Source of the DNA: Amoebidium appalachense
Lineage: Eukaryota > Ichthyosporea
NCBI GenBank assembly: GCA_963693365.1
Contig: CAVNZM010000013.1
Location: 6,634,001-6,698,000, forward strand
DNA length: 64,000 nucleotides
Reading direction: 5' to 3'
The first letter of the stretch is position 1. The number at the start of each line of letters is the position of its first letter. Positions 10,015-37,737 of this stretch are shown in pieces. The notes below the pieces were generated by a model. It was not told the DNA's origin and searched no databases. It worked only from the letters and a program-made list of their open reading frames with translations. Position numbers and translations under genes: made by a program.

Positions 10015-13000
10015 ATGCCTAATTTATCCTTCTTCTTCTGGAATGCTCGGACACTGGGCCCCCAAAAGGGCCTCCCCCCCGGGACACTCGACGATAAAAT
10101 CAGCTACATACAACAACAGACAAACAACCACACGTTTACAGTGATTTGCGAAACACAGTTTAAAAACCACCACAAATTCAACTCTACATTGGTCGACACA
10201 TCCACACACCCCGGTTACGCGAAAAACCGAGGCATTATTGTACTTGCCGCACCACACGTGAGAGTGAAGTGCAAACCGGTAGCAAAAACGGAATTCTCGG
10301 TTTCTATAGAGTTTCTTTCTAATGTTTTTACTTTTGTATATTACCCACCATCTATGTCGGTTGTCGAATTGACTCACGAGTTGTCACAGTTACCAATGTC
10401 CACTGTTATTTTAGGTGATTTTAACACGCGACTCCACCACACAGACACACTGCAAGTGAGTGTCGGGTACCCATCTAAGCCCCCGGAGCGTGCTATCCCT
10501 TTAGCAAGGTATGTCCAAAGTCACACTTTGCGGTTCCCTCAAATATCCCATGCCCACAACACCGACTGGGGAGTGGCCTTTTGGCCATCAACCATGTCAA
10601 AACTCTCTCTCCCTCCTAACCTCTCTAGGTCATCTGACCACTCTCCTATCCTTTTCCTACCTAAGATCTCCCTTGATCTGCTCCCCCCTCCCCCTCCCAC
10701 CTTTCGCCTCCGTCTATCCCAGCTTAAGTCACAGTGGGGTAGAGTTGATGTATGTGTATGCTATGCTACGAAACACCCTATATATATGCGCCTATTAGAA
10801 TCTGCACAAGCCAGGCCAGATTCACATCTCGTACTAGATACATGCACTAACTTTATTGTTGATGATTTGATAGATCTCGGTGATTATGCTGGCGGTGGTA
10901 GGAAGGAATATCCCGATGCTCTCTTGTTACCAAACACCACTCCCGCTAGACTAGGTGAACCCCTGTCTCAAAAGGAAAGCTTGCGCCGGCTTGCTAGTAT
11001 GAATCGATTTGGCCCCCCTGCTCGTATTATTGGTGATACCACTGGAGACCCCCTCATAGACTCTGATAAGTATTTCTCGGAACTGTTTAAAGATAGGACC
11101 CCCGCTCAGAAACCTATTGTGTGGCCTGTAGACCCATCTATCCCCATAGAATCGATCCTCCCCTTTTTCAGTCCCGATGCCATATGGTCTGTGATATCTA
11201 GTTATAGCTCTAGTAAGTCTTGTGGACCTGATGGACTCCCTGCTGGGTTTCTTAAAATCCTTGTTCCCTCCTACCCACAAAAGGAAAGTGATCGTGCTAT
11301 TAAACCTGATCTTACTATCATGTTAAGCTCTCTCTTTTCTTGGTGTGTTAAATGTGGACATGTCCCGTCATCTTGGTTAGATACCTTAGTGATCCCCATA
11401 GTTAAGAAGGACTCTGAGGGCCCCATATCATCCTTTCGCCCCATTACACTAACCCAGGTTGTTCGTAGATTCTTTGAAGCTTGCTTACTTAGGTTATTTG
11501 CACATCACCCTAGGTTTCAATCTATTCTTCACATACACCCATGCCAATCCGCTTTTCGTAAAAACAATTCATGTTATGTTCAAATAATGGCACTGCACGA
11601 TTCTATGCAAGTTGGTGCACAATATGTTGGCTTTATTGATTGGAAAACTGCTTACGATTCTGTCTCCCCTGGTCTCCTATGGGAAAAGCTTGCTGCACGG
11701 GGTGTACCACACTGCATTGGTGTTCTGTTAGAAGCACTCTTGTCTCAAACCTATGGTAGAGCTGTGGTTAATGGGCATCTTTCATATGGTTTTGCTCGTA
11801 CTAGAGGTCTCTTGCAGGGTTCATTGCTTAGCCCCTTTTTGTTTAACCTATTTATAGATGATTTGGCTGTCAAGATTTACGCCGAAAACGATGACCCTAT
11901 TAATAACTTTCCGCCTGCACTTCTCTATGCTGATGATCTGTCCCTCCTTGCCCGTACCCCTAGACGCCTGCAAAGATTGTTCGATGTAGTGTCAGAGTGG
12001 TGCAAGGCAAACCTTATGATCCTTAACATAGACAAATGTGGTGTTCTTGTACCTGATATAGCTAACAATTTACACACATTTACATTATCATCTAAACCTG
12101 TACCTATAGTTCCAGAATACAAATATCTTGGTGTTCCGGTTGATTCTGTTGGTGTTATGTTTCCCCATATGGTCGAAAAGAGGGTAGAGTTGGCTCGTAA
12201 GCGGTTAGCTTTCTTCTCGGCTAATATTTTTAAAGACACACCCCTCCATCCTTCTATTAGACTTACATTTATTCGCACTTTTGTCTTCCCGGCATGTGAA
12301 TATGGTTTACCCCTTCTCGCTGCTTGGATCAAGAAAGAGAGAACTAGAGCGCTTAAACCCTTGGCAAATTTCCTTGAAGCAGAAGTTGCCTCCTTTCTAT
12401 CTAACAACTGTTGTAAACCTGGGCCTGTAACGCTCTCGATATATGGTCTGGTCCCAATAGCTGCTAGAGTATCCTATCTCGCGCTGAAATTCAATAAGCA
12501 CATAAGCCGCTTAAAGAAGTATTTGCCCTCCCACCCTCTCTTCTCTATCCGACCTGTCCCCTCCTCACCTCTCCCCTCTTTCCTCCCCTCTCTCTCCCCT
12601 TCTCCCCTGGGCACAAATACAAATAAACCCCGCAATAGTGTGTGTGTGACTTTGGACTGCCACTTACTTATTAAACATGTACACAATCACAAGATAATCA
12701 CGCAATATAACAAATGGAAAAAGATACCACACGACACTAGACCCGATGAAAGCATACACCTTGAAAAACTAAGCCTTATGTCTCGTTTTATATATACTGA
12801 CCGCCTCAACCATATTGCCAAATATGGCACTCGCAAGTGTATAACACCTAAATACATATTACCTTCCTGTAGAACTGGTCTTTCTCTAGCTGATGGTATT
12901 ATTGATCAATTACCACGCTTTTACTGTACACGTGCTATACAGTGGAGATCTAATAAGTATAAGGTGGCATCATTTGCATGCCCAAACAACACACACACAC

Positions 13001-13209
13001 ACCAGTTTAACCGGTCATGTATCGCCAACTGTAGTTTGATAGACCACATAATACCGCAACACACACACGTCACATTCACAACAGACACCCAGAAAGATAG
13101 CCTACCTGTAAATTACAACATCCTTGATTTTATACTAAACACGCGTAACTACGACCTGTTTATTAGATGTATTGATTGGCTTGAGAAACACATCACTACA
13201 AAATTATAG
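10015..13209 (+). CDS. LINE ORF2: APE-type endonuclease plus reverse transcriptase
   Basis: 1064 residues, no internal stop. The N-terminal APE-like endonuclease has its diagnostic residues: FWNAR (Asn-10), CET (Glu-46), GDFN (Asp-135, Asn-137) and SDHSPI (Asp-208, His-209). The reverse transcriptase follows from about residue 400. It has SCGPDGLPAGFLK, the fingers block SFRPITLTQ, FIDWKTAYD near 540, QGSLLSPFLFNLFIDDL near 605, and the catalytic YADD at 638-641. YLGVPVD then begins the thumb-side region. The C-terminal third has scattered Cys/His but no standard CCHC knuckle that I can define. It nicks target DNA and primes reverse transcription of the element RNA. Start ATG overlaps the extended ORF1 frame by 8 bases, suggesting translational coupling. 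The clade cannot be fixed by eye. Confidence 0.93.
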   Translation: MPNLSFFFWNARTLGPQKGLPPGTLDDKISYIQQQTNNHTFTVICETQFKNHHKFNSTLVDTSTHPGYAKNRGIIVLAAPHVRVKCKPVAKTEFSVSIEFLSNVFTFVYYPPSMSVVELTHELSQLPMSTVILGDFNTRLHHTDTLQVSVGYPSKPPERAIPLARYVQSHTLRFPQISHAHNTDWGVAFWPSTMSKLSLPPNLSRSSDHSPILFLPKISLDLLPPPPPTFRLRLSQLKSQWGRVDVCVCYATKHPIYMRLLESAQARPDSHLVLDTCTNFIVDDLIDLGDYAGGGRKEYPDALLLPNTTPARLGEPLSQKESLRRLASMNRFGPPARIIGDTTGDPLIDSDKYFSELFKDRTPAQKPIVWPVDPSIPIESILPFFSPDAIWSVISSYSSSKSCGPDGLPAGFLKILVPSYPQKESDRAIKPDLTIMLSSLFSWCVKCGHVPSSWLDTLVIPIVKKDSEGPISSFRPITLTQVVRRFFEACLLRLFAHHPRFQSILHIHPCQSAFRKNNSCYVQIMALHDSMQVGAQYVGFIDWKTAYDSVSPGLLWEKLAARGVPHCIGVLLEALLSQTYGRAVVNGHLSYGFARTRGLLQGSLLSPFLFNLFIDDLAVKIYAENDDPINNFPPALLYADDLSLLARTPRRLQRLFDVVSEWCKANLMILNIDKCGVLVPDIANNLHTFTLSSKPVPIVPEYKYLGVPVDSVGVMFPHMVEKRVELARKRLAFFSANIFKDTPLHPSIRLTFIRTFVFPACEYGLPLLAAWIKKERTRALKPLANFLEAEVASFLSNNCCKPGPVTLSIYGLVPIAARVSYLALKFNKHISRLKKYLPSHPLFSIRPVPSSPLPSFLPSLSPSPLGTNTNKPRNSVCVTLDCHLLIKHVHNHKIITQYNKWKKIPHDTRPDESIHLEKLSLMSRFIYTDRLNHIAKYGTRKCITPKYILPSCRTGLSLADGIIDQLPRFYCTRAIQWRSNKYKVASFACPNNTHTHQFNRSCIANCSLIDHIIPQHTHVTFTTDTQKDSLPVNYNILDFILNTRNYDLFIRCIDWLEKHITTKL

Positions 13210-13210
13210 C

Positions 13211-13213
13211 GCA

Positions 13214-13292
<79 letters not shown>

Positions 13293-13324
13293 CCAGCTGA
13301 TACCGAGTGTCCCGAGGGGAGCCC

Positions 13325-13376
<52 letters not shown>
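13211..13376 (+). repeat. (CA)n tract, short 3'UTR and 48-base A run of the LINE
   Basis: A CA dinucleotide run directly follows the ORF2 stop (13211-13290). About 38 unique bases follow, then A(48) at 13329-13376, interpreted as the retrotransposed poly-A tail. Confidence 0.8.
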
Positions 13377-13377
<1 letters not shown>

Positions 13378-13572
13378 GGGGAACCCCAACTAATTGATTT
13401 CTCCTTGTAGTCTTTATGGTGTCTCGTAGAGAAAGTAAACCCTGATATATAGTCACCACCCGACATCTATGTACGTGATCATGATATACCGCTGAGGGGA
13501 TATTCCGAGCAAACCCCCCCCCCCCATACCTGAGACTGGTTCTCTTTGCCTCGAGTAAACAGCGTAAACCCC

Positions 13573-13735
13573 CTATGTACTTGATCACTCGAGTGGAACA
13601 AAAGCCGCATGATGGACCAGCCATCAGCGCGCGTACCTTTTGGCTTAGCGGTTAGAGCTCCCAGCTCGCAGCCGCGAGGATTGAGGTTCGAATCCTGAAT
13701 CCGCCACGCCAAATTTTGTGTCCCCGAGACGGCAC
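13573..13735 (+). repeat. tRNA-like SINE-type repeat, copy 2 (A and B boxes present)
   Basis: It contains an RNA polymerase III type internal promoter: A box TGGCTTAGCGGTTAGAGC at 13641-13658 and a perfect B box GGTTCGAATCC at 13685-13695, about 34 bases apart. The D-arm pairs perfectly. The anticodon arm has mismatches and the acceptor stem does not pair (TACCTTT against ATCCGCC). So it is a tRNA-derived repeat rather than a functional tRNA gene. It matches copy 1 at 8066-8181. Confidence 0.75.
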
Positions 13736-14182
13736 CGCGCATAGGTACACAACCACGACCAACTGAACAGCACCAGCAGCACAATTTCAACTCAATTAAC
13801 TTTTTCATTGAATGGATTTTTAAAATCATTATGGCATGTAAAGTGTTCACAAACTGAATAATTGCCCTCGTCACCGAGGCTTCAGCCACAAAAACACCTG
13901 CGCAGGCTTCTTGGTGGTAGTGGTGTTGGTGTTGGTGGTGTTGTGTGGTGAGCTCGAGGGGATAGGGATAAAAGGGAGAAGGGGGGTTATGTATTCTAGA
14001 GCATTGAGGCTATGTATAAATGGTTCGATGCTAGGCAGATGACTCAGAGACGTCACCAGCAGTGTCACATATGCGCACAGTACTGAAGGTCAGCAACTGA
14101 CAAGCAGTCACAAGCACTCAATGTGCATGTTGTTATATCGCTGCAGGGGAAGGTGAGGGAGTGATGGAACGGCAAGAAAAAT

Positions 14183-14220
<38 letters not shown>

Positions 14221-15965
14221 AGATCGCTCGAGGGGGGGGAGGGCGAGAGGGAGAGAGAGACATAGAGAGAGAGAGAGGGAGGGAGGGAGGGAGAGAGAGG
14301 GAGAGAGGCAGGGGGGAGAGAGGGGGGGGGGGGGGGGGGGGGGAAGGAAGGAGGGAGGGAGGGCGGGAGGGATTGAGGGAGGGAGGGTAGATTTGGGGAG
14401 GAGAGAGAGAAAGAGGGAGAGAAAGGCCTGGGTTCGGGAAGAGGGAGACCCCGGAGAGAAGGGCGTTACCCGGGGGGGGGGGGGGGGGATGGGGAGGGGA
14501 CCTGAGAGGAGAGGAAAAGGAAGGCGTAGTATAGGTGAAAGTTTGAGAAGTGCTGGTTGAACACCGCGTCTTGGGTTTATTTCAGATTTTTTTTTCCCCC
14601 TTTTTTTGGGGGGGAAACACTGGGGCCCTGTCTCGGTGCTGCTGCAGGAAGTTTGAAATTTTAAGACGCCAACATGACAAAAAGGGAAGGAATGTACCGG
14701 TAATGGCGGGGAGAAACGCTGGATTCAAGCGCTATGTAGCACCAACTGCGCTCATTTGCTTGCAGTTGATCCAATTATGTTCTTTTTTCCCCTTCTTGCT
14801 CCCCTTCCCCCCCCCTCGGAGTCCCCCCCATTGGCAACCCGAGCAGGCCCTCGACGATATGAAGGATGAAGGATCTATCTACTGTTCGAAAAGCCTGAGT
14901 ATGCTTAGAGGATATTGTCATAGATGGTGCACCCCACGTGTTTGGTGATCGTGGTGGTGGTGATGAGCAGGGCAGAGAGAGGGAGGTGGGTGGGGCAGGG
15001 GGGGGGGGGGGGGGGGGGTGGGGGGGCAGAACTTACCATGCATGTGTCTTATGAGCACCATACAGCTGTGCACCGATATACATACACACACCTAGCCCAT
15101 GAATTCTAATACTGTATATGCATCTTTCAGGCCGCACAGTCGAGGAGTGATGGCTTTGCTTTGGGGGGAGGGGGAGGAGGGGGGGAGGGGGTAAAGAGCG
15201 GTATTTAAACCCTGAGTGGACGAGGGGGGTTTTATTACTTCAATTTATTGTTTTGACCACTGAGATGTTAGGGACAGTCAATTAATATCATCCATTTGTT
15301 CAATCTGCATCCATATGTAGTTGATGACATGCACAATTCGTACTAGCTTGCTTTGGCAGCTATGTAATCCGAGAAGGGCGACCCAAGTGTGTGCATTACT
15401 TAGTCTAGAGGTGTGCGGCAAAGTGTCACACGCAAACTTGTCGAACGGGCATGTGCATAATTTGCGCATTAACATGCACACCACAAGGCGAACACGCACG
15501 CAGGCACGCGCGCATGCACACACGCACACATTCATGCCCGCACGCACACACATGCTCACACAGGCCCGCACCTACCGACCCACCTGCCCCCTCACACAAA
15601 ACACCCACCACACACACGCACCCGTCCATCCGCCTGCCAGCACGTCACCCACCCACCCCAACATGTACATGCCCTGCCCAACGCCATTCAAAACTATTGG
15701 GTGGTTTCTTTCCTTGCGACCCGAAAGTGGAAAAAATCACTTTAAGGAAAAAAAAACTGTCTTTGGCATTCATTCGCACTCAGTGACATTCAGAATCTGA
15801 TGTTTTCCCCTAAGAAGTTATTAACCTGCAACTAATTTACGCTTATGGGTCTACAACGGAAGGGAGAGGACAAAGAAAACACCTCGTGCACAGAGGGGTG
15901 TTGGGTTCAACATGCCATGTGCAGTGTTGTGCGTGTGGGGGGAAGTTAAAGAGGTGTGTGTGTGT

Positions 15966-16022
<57 letters not shown>

Positions 16023-16107
16023 TGCGGAAAGGGGGGAAGGATGCCGGGTTTGGGAAGAGTTCCTTCGTCAGTCCCGTCCCCCCGGGCCCACGCAGGGAGT
16101 GATGTAA
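13736..16107. other. Intergenic, G-rich, no gene recognised
   Basis: Contains G runs at about 14187-14219, 14323-14343 and 15000-15018, a 57-base G run at about 15964-16020, and purine-rich blocks at 14220-14520. The short ORF at 14550-14948 has no recognisable domain and no splice context. CA-type low-complexity sequence occupies 15476-15640. Confidence 0.6.
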
Positions 16108-17240
16108 TTATCGACTCCCATTCGTACAAGTGTCTTTAGCCATGGTAGCAGCGTACCGATCCAGCCTGTCAGCCAATGAAATGTGTCCAGCAAGCCGGGC
16201 CAGATCTGCCACTGTGCGACCCTCTGCATCAACCAATCGCAGCTGCCATCCGAGGTCGTGCTCGTGCAAAAGGTACTCGCACACGTCACCATGTCCTAAT
16301 ATAGATTCCCGTTAACCATATATGTTTGAAATGTACATTGACTGTTATGCAAGAGGTACCAGATTTGTACGTCACCAGTGCAAGAGGCGCCACTCGTGTC
16401 ACCATAGCACAAAAAGATAAGGTACTGCCCAAATTTGGAAGGCATTCCACATCTAAGCTCGTCCCTAATGGCGGTTGAGATCAATGAAGTATGGCTCTGA
16501 CGCCAAATTCGACAACAGGTGGAAAGGAAAACAAAACAGAATCCCATGGCGGTGGTGCACAACCAAAGACGTGTTTCTAAACGTGGAAATACCCGATTTG
16601 GGAGTATTTGCGTGTTTCGTCGATACGGATTCAAATCAGTAATTCAGTGGGCTTGTGAATGCATTATACATGTACAAGCACAATTCTCAAAAAATCGGTT
16701 GGAAAGAAAAAGGCACAGTAAGGACGACCATGCGGGGAGGGGGGGGGGGGGGGGAGGGGGGGGGAGAGGAGGAAACCAACCCTTCCATGCAGCTTTGTTG
16801 AGTGCTCCGTGGCCCGATGCATTAATGACTTTAAAGTCCTGTTGGCCAATAAAAAGCATCTGTTAAACCTTGCAACGCATCTGTTAAACCTTGCAACCCC
16901 ATAACTAGATGCCTAAATGATGAACAATGATGAAGGGTGTGGAGGGACGATATGTGCGTGCCCTTGTCTGCTTGCACGTGCAATTTTTGATGTTCGAATG
17001 GTTATAATTGTATGAACCGCATAAAACAGGCTACCATTCCTTTACTCACGGTCACGTACATGTATATGATCCCACCGTTTAGTCTTCGTGTGCTTGCTTC
17101 TATGCAGGAGTGCCTATTTGTGTCCGTGCGTGTGTGTGTGTGTGTGTGTGTGCGTGTGTGTGTGTGTGTGCGCGCGCGTGTGCGCATGTGCTGCGTGCGT
17201 GCGTGCGTGTGTGTAGGTGTGTGTGTGCGTGTAGGTGTGT

Positions 17241-17294
<54 letters not shown>

Positions 17295-20200
17295 TTGAAT
17301 GCGGAACACAGTACGAAGTACGCATACACGATGAGAAGCATGGTGCAGGACACATGCAAAGGCAAACATTCAAGTATGCAGCATCAGCCATGCGCACAGT
17401 ATGCGTCATAAGCAGAGCCCATCCTCAGGGAGGGCCCAAGTCATCAATTGCGTCTGAGTTTCGACCCCTTAGCCCGCGTATATACGACGCTCCAACTCAG
17501 ACAGCAGCATCAACTGAACTTGGGTGGGTCAACCCGTCTTGATCAAAGACGAGCAGGGTTGCTTATGCAAGCAAGGTGAGCAAAACGGTGAAGATGTATG
17601 TGCAAACTAATGCAGTGCAGCGACAAACGCGTATGTGCTTACAGATGCACGACACAGAGCAACCATGCCCGGTTGCATGGAAGTAAAGATGTCTGGGGGA
17701 GCGGATAACACACTACTCCTTTCCCAGCCAGCCATTTGCACATTTCCAACTGGCCGCCGGCAGCAGCCCAATGCAGGGCACTACAGGCGTGGTGGTTGAG
17801 TGCATGCAGGGTTAATCCCAGATCGGTGACCAGCCAATCACAAATGGCGGTTTGGCCCTGCCACACGGCCCACATCAGACCACTGCTGCCTATGGGGTTG
17901 GAACAAAAAAAAATAGTTAAAAAAGGAACACATAGGTGGTTTTTAGGAATGCTACGCTCCACTTACCCCCCCCCCCCCCCCCCCCCCCCCCACCCACCCT
18001 TCCCCACCCCTTTCGCCCTGGTGGCCAACATGCGAAGAATTGCTTTCACAAAGGGAGACGTCTTTTTAACAACCCATGAAATATCTCCTTCTCTCTCTCT
18101 TCTACCTTGCCCCCCCCTCCCCCCCCCCCCCCCCCCCCCCCTCTCTTTCCCTACACAACCACTCATCCACCCACCCACCCACACGAAAACACACACACAC
18201 GGAAATACACACATCCGCGTGCGCACGTGCACTCGCGGAAACGCACACACGTGAAACACACACGTGCACACACACTGTTACGGTGACACACACCATTGCC
18301 TGGTTCTATCTGCTTTCCAACCGATCACCAATTGAATCATCGTCATGCTGAAACCGGCAATCCAAAGAGTTCCAAGGGAAGATAGAAAAGCGAACGAACA
18401 AGAGCGAGTCAGAAGGTTCGAAGGAGAAAAATCAGAGGAAGGAAAGGAAGGAATAGAAAGAACGCAAACCCAACAAACACATCATCGAGTTCAAGTAGGA
18501 AGTATGTGTAGAAGTGTGAGGGGTTTGTGTTGGTGTAAAGGGGGGAGAGGAGGAGGAGGAGGAGGGGGAGGGGGGGGGGGAGGGGGGAGGGGAGCAGAGG
18601 GACGTAAGAGAGGCCCTCTGGGGGAGGTACTGAACAGAAGAGGGGGAGGGGAGAGGGGTTAGGGATGGGGGTATATGCACCGGGGGTTTACATCGGAAGA
18701 AGACACAACAATCAAGAAATTGAACCCAGGACTAATTAGGCACTTACAAACCAAGCCCCCCTCCCCCCCCCCAACCCACCCACCCACACACGCACACACA
18801 TGTACATACACACACACACACACACAAAAGGAACACACGGCGGCGCCGGCTGCCATTAATCCTCCTGCCTTGCCATCCCCTCCAACACCTGGGAGAAGAG
18901 GAAGGTAACAAACTTTGCGGGAAAGAAGAGCAGAACAGTAGTTCAAATAGACACAAACACAGCTTTGTGATACAACTCAAGAATTCAGGTATTTAAATTA
19001 TACATTAGAATAAAAAATAACCAGGATGTTAAAAATTAACCAGGATGTTAAAAAACTAGAGCACCACGCACCGTCATTCATGACTGCCGCCGGGTCTGCT
19101 CCGGCCTCCACCAGCCACTTGGCTGCCTCCAGATGGCCGGCCCTGCAAGCAAAGTGGAACGGTGTGCGCTGGTTTTTGTTGCGGCTGTCGACAGGTATGC
19201 CTATGGTGTGCACAAGGTACTTGCACACTGCAGATATAAAAAACGGTTGATTTAGCATTGTTTCATATTGTAACCACGTATAATTATGACCATAGCCGCA
19301 TGCTGCAAAAAAAGAAACTTACACTTGATTTTCTATGGTTCATGCATATGTATAGCAAGCACAGGTTACAGAAAAATACTTTGTTCTGTCCACAAGACCT
19401 ACCTACTAGTTTGTGTCGACTCATGCATACCCCCCCCCCCCCCCCCGAATCCAACGTTAAATTGTAGGAAGAAAAATAGGGGGACAAAAAAGGAAAAATA
19501 ACGAACTTAGAAAACAAGTCAAACCTCCAACACCTTTCGACAAACCCCTCCCCTCCCCACTCCCCCTCCTCCATCCCCTCTCCTGCCCCCCCCCCCCCCC
19601 CCCCCCTCCACCCCCCCCACCCCCCCCCCCCAAAAAAAATAATAATAATAATAATAATAAATAGAAAATAAAAATGAAAAATACATGAATAAATAAACTA
19701 AAAAAAGCACACACACACCGGCTCACCACCCACGGACCATGACGACACCACCCAATCACCTACTCAAATCACCCCCCCCCCCCCCCCCCCCGGCCTATCC
19801 TCCACCCTCCTCCCCTACACCGTCCTCTCACTACCGCCTCTCCTGCCCCCTGCAGAATGAATAAAGGAAATAAATTTTCTGCTTACTTGTGTGTGTGTCT
19901 TATGTGCAGTGTGTGTGTGTCACAAGCTCAGTAAGAGAAAGTGAGTGTGACTGTGTGTATTTGTGTGTGTGGGTAAGTACAAGTACATACCTACTTGGGT
20001 GTGTTGTGTGGTTGTGGATATAAGGATGTGTGTGCGTGCCTAAGTACGGGTGCGTGTGTGCGTACTGTGCGTACGTGTGTGCACATGTGTTGCTCGCAGG
20101 TGCGTGCACAAGCAAGGCCATGTTTGGGACTGTGGCGGGGGGAGGGGGGGGGGGGGGGGGGGAGGGGGGGGGGGGGAGGGGGGAAGGGAGGTGCAACGCG

Positions 20201-20570
20201 GCTTGCCACCTTCTATGTTGCCCGCGCCAGCCGCCCAATGAAGAGCAATTGACCCATGTTTATCCACTACCCTAAAAACTCGCTCCCTGTCCACACTGCC
20301 CAACTCCTCAAGTCTCTTCAATTCGTTTTCTTTTGCCATGTATAGTGGGCTATTTGGGTTGCTGATGTTTTCAACCATCAACTCTTTCCATTTCTTTCTT
20401 CGTTCGTTGATGTCATCTACGGCTAATGGGGACTTTGTTTCTTGTGTGTGTGTGTGAGGGAGATCTGAAACGATGTTCACCTCGCTAGTGTTCTGAAAAT
20501 GTGCTGGACATGTGGCATTTTGAGATCGATGAGTGGTGTGGGGAAGCTGCTCCTTGCTGTTTATCGCCAT
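16108..20570 (-). CDS. Ankyrin-repeat protein (5 exons, 311 residues)
   Basis: Minus-strand exons are 20210-20570 (ATG), 19072-19227, 17717-17889, 16781-16838 and 16108-16295 (TAA). All introns are GT-AG, all phases match and the total is 936 bases, so the model is internally proven. Residues 1-105 are polar, with a charged helix ([15 protein letters not shown]). From about 106 four to five ankyrin-like repeats follow, each with an (A/S)[16 protein letters not shown] or LNKAAWKGH start and a CKYL/CKWL/CEYLL second helix. Repeats are split across exons. Conserved Cys before Lys-Tyr/Trp-Leu recurs in each repeat. A C-terminal helix ([17 protein letters not shown]) caps the stack. Ankyrin stacks bind partner proteins; no enzyme domain is present and no localisation signal is obvious. 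It lies 846 bases from LEO1 in divergent orientation. Confidence 0.88.
17293..17644 (-). repeat. Dispersed G/C-tailed repeat, near-identical to 31452-31800
   Basis: Starting at a G run (about 17257-17292), the next roughly 350 bases match the reverse complement of 31452-31800 with only a few differences, including GAACACAGTACGAAGTACGC and CAGAGCCCATCCTCAGGGAG. It lies in an intron of the ankyrin gene. Confidence 0.95.
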
Positions 20571-21416
20571 TTTGAAGTGCGGTTGCAGGCGAGTTCAGAA
20601 CAGAGCAAAAGGGGTGCCTTAGATCTTGAGGTTTGTTGCTTTGGCATTAAATCGCCTTAAAAATAAAACGTGTGTGAGCGTCTACGCGTGTGCGTGCGTG
20701 TGCGTGCGTGTGTCCGCGCGTGTGTGCGCATGTGCGTGTTAGTGTGCGTGTGCGTGTTCGTCTCTGAGCGTGTCCTTCTGTGGGCTCCTTCGCGGAATAA
20801 TGGATAAGAAATGTTCGCGGGTGCTTATGTACGTTTGTGGACTGAGAGAAGAATTTAGTTCCCGAGCACTTCACAGCAGTGCCACTGTGGGAGCCAGGTG
20901 TATGTATTTGCTTATGTGTGCGTGCGCGCGTGTGCGTGCGTGCGTGTCCACCGCTCGTGTGTTTCCTTGGCAGTGCACAACCTCGGACTGGCACCGTGTG
21001 CCGGCTGTGGCACGACGGTCAGCCTTGAGGTCACCTGAAGGTATTAGGAAGTACAGTGTATCAGTAAATAAATGTATCGTGCCGGGGTATTTGTAGACTC
21101 TAAGCTATATAGGAATGATTCGACTTACTATAGTTTACTACCATATACTTATACATGGGCTCGTTGGGTGGGCCACAATACCTGGTCCGTATTTCCAAGT
21201 TCGCGCGACAACTTTTCAAAGGCAGTGAAGGCTTCGCGTAAAGTAGGCATTATTCTCTGGTGGTATAATAGAGTCGTTATAGGCCCCGGTTTAGCTTGAT
21301 AGAACGAATTACAAATTGTCGGTGCTAAGGGTGTGCTTATAGAGAAAGGGTCTGGAAGGGTCACAGAGGAGGGGGGAGGTTCTTAGAGGTAGAAGAAACA
21401 CAGGGAGAGAGAGAAA
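20571..21416. promoter_or_regulatory. Divergent promoter region between the ankyrin gene and LEO1
   Basis: 846 bases separate the two start codons. The sequence is of balanced composition, unlike the flanking repeats, with TGCGTG-rich stretches at 20665-20750 and 20915-20950. A TATATA-type element lies at about 21104-21110, roughly 310 bases before the LEO1 ATG. Assignment as a shared promoter is inferred from the geometry. Confidence 0.5.
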
Positions 21417-37498
<16,082 letters not shown>

Positions 37499-37703
37499 GA
37501 TATACAGAGCGAAAAGTGGGATAGATATACTGAGTGTATATGACATACGGAGTGAAAGTCATCTGGGTAGTCTGCTTTCTGACATACTGGAAATAGAATG
37601 TTGTGTTGATATGTTTTGGGCTCAGTGTATGAGCAGATAAAGAGAGTGGTGGTGGTAGTAATGGAGGGGGGGAGGGGAGGGGGGGAAAGAAGATGTGTGT
37701 GTA

Positions 37704-37737
<34 letters not shown>

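Larger units (their letters stand above)
8822..13376 (+). mobile_element. LINE (non-LTR) retrotransposon with two ORFs and poly-A end
   Basis: ORF1 (nucleic-acid-binding type) and ORF2 (endonuclease plus reverse transcriptase) are followed by a (CA)n tract and a 48-base A run ending at 13376. The 8-mer CGGGGAAC directly after the A run (13377-13384) also occurs at 8814-8821, just before ORF1, and is the best candidate target-site duplication. If so, the element has a 15-base 5'UTR and is 4.55 kb. The alternative is that it begins at the 8622 repeat. There are no LTRs or integrase, and no RNase H domain was recognised. ORF2 looks intact, so the insertion may be young. Confidence 0.8.

Noticed and set aside
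13637-13710. Functional tRNA gene
   Set aside because: A and B boxes and a D-arm are present, but the acceptor stem does not pair and the anticodon stem has mismatches, so it is treated as a tRNA-derived repeat.
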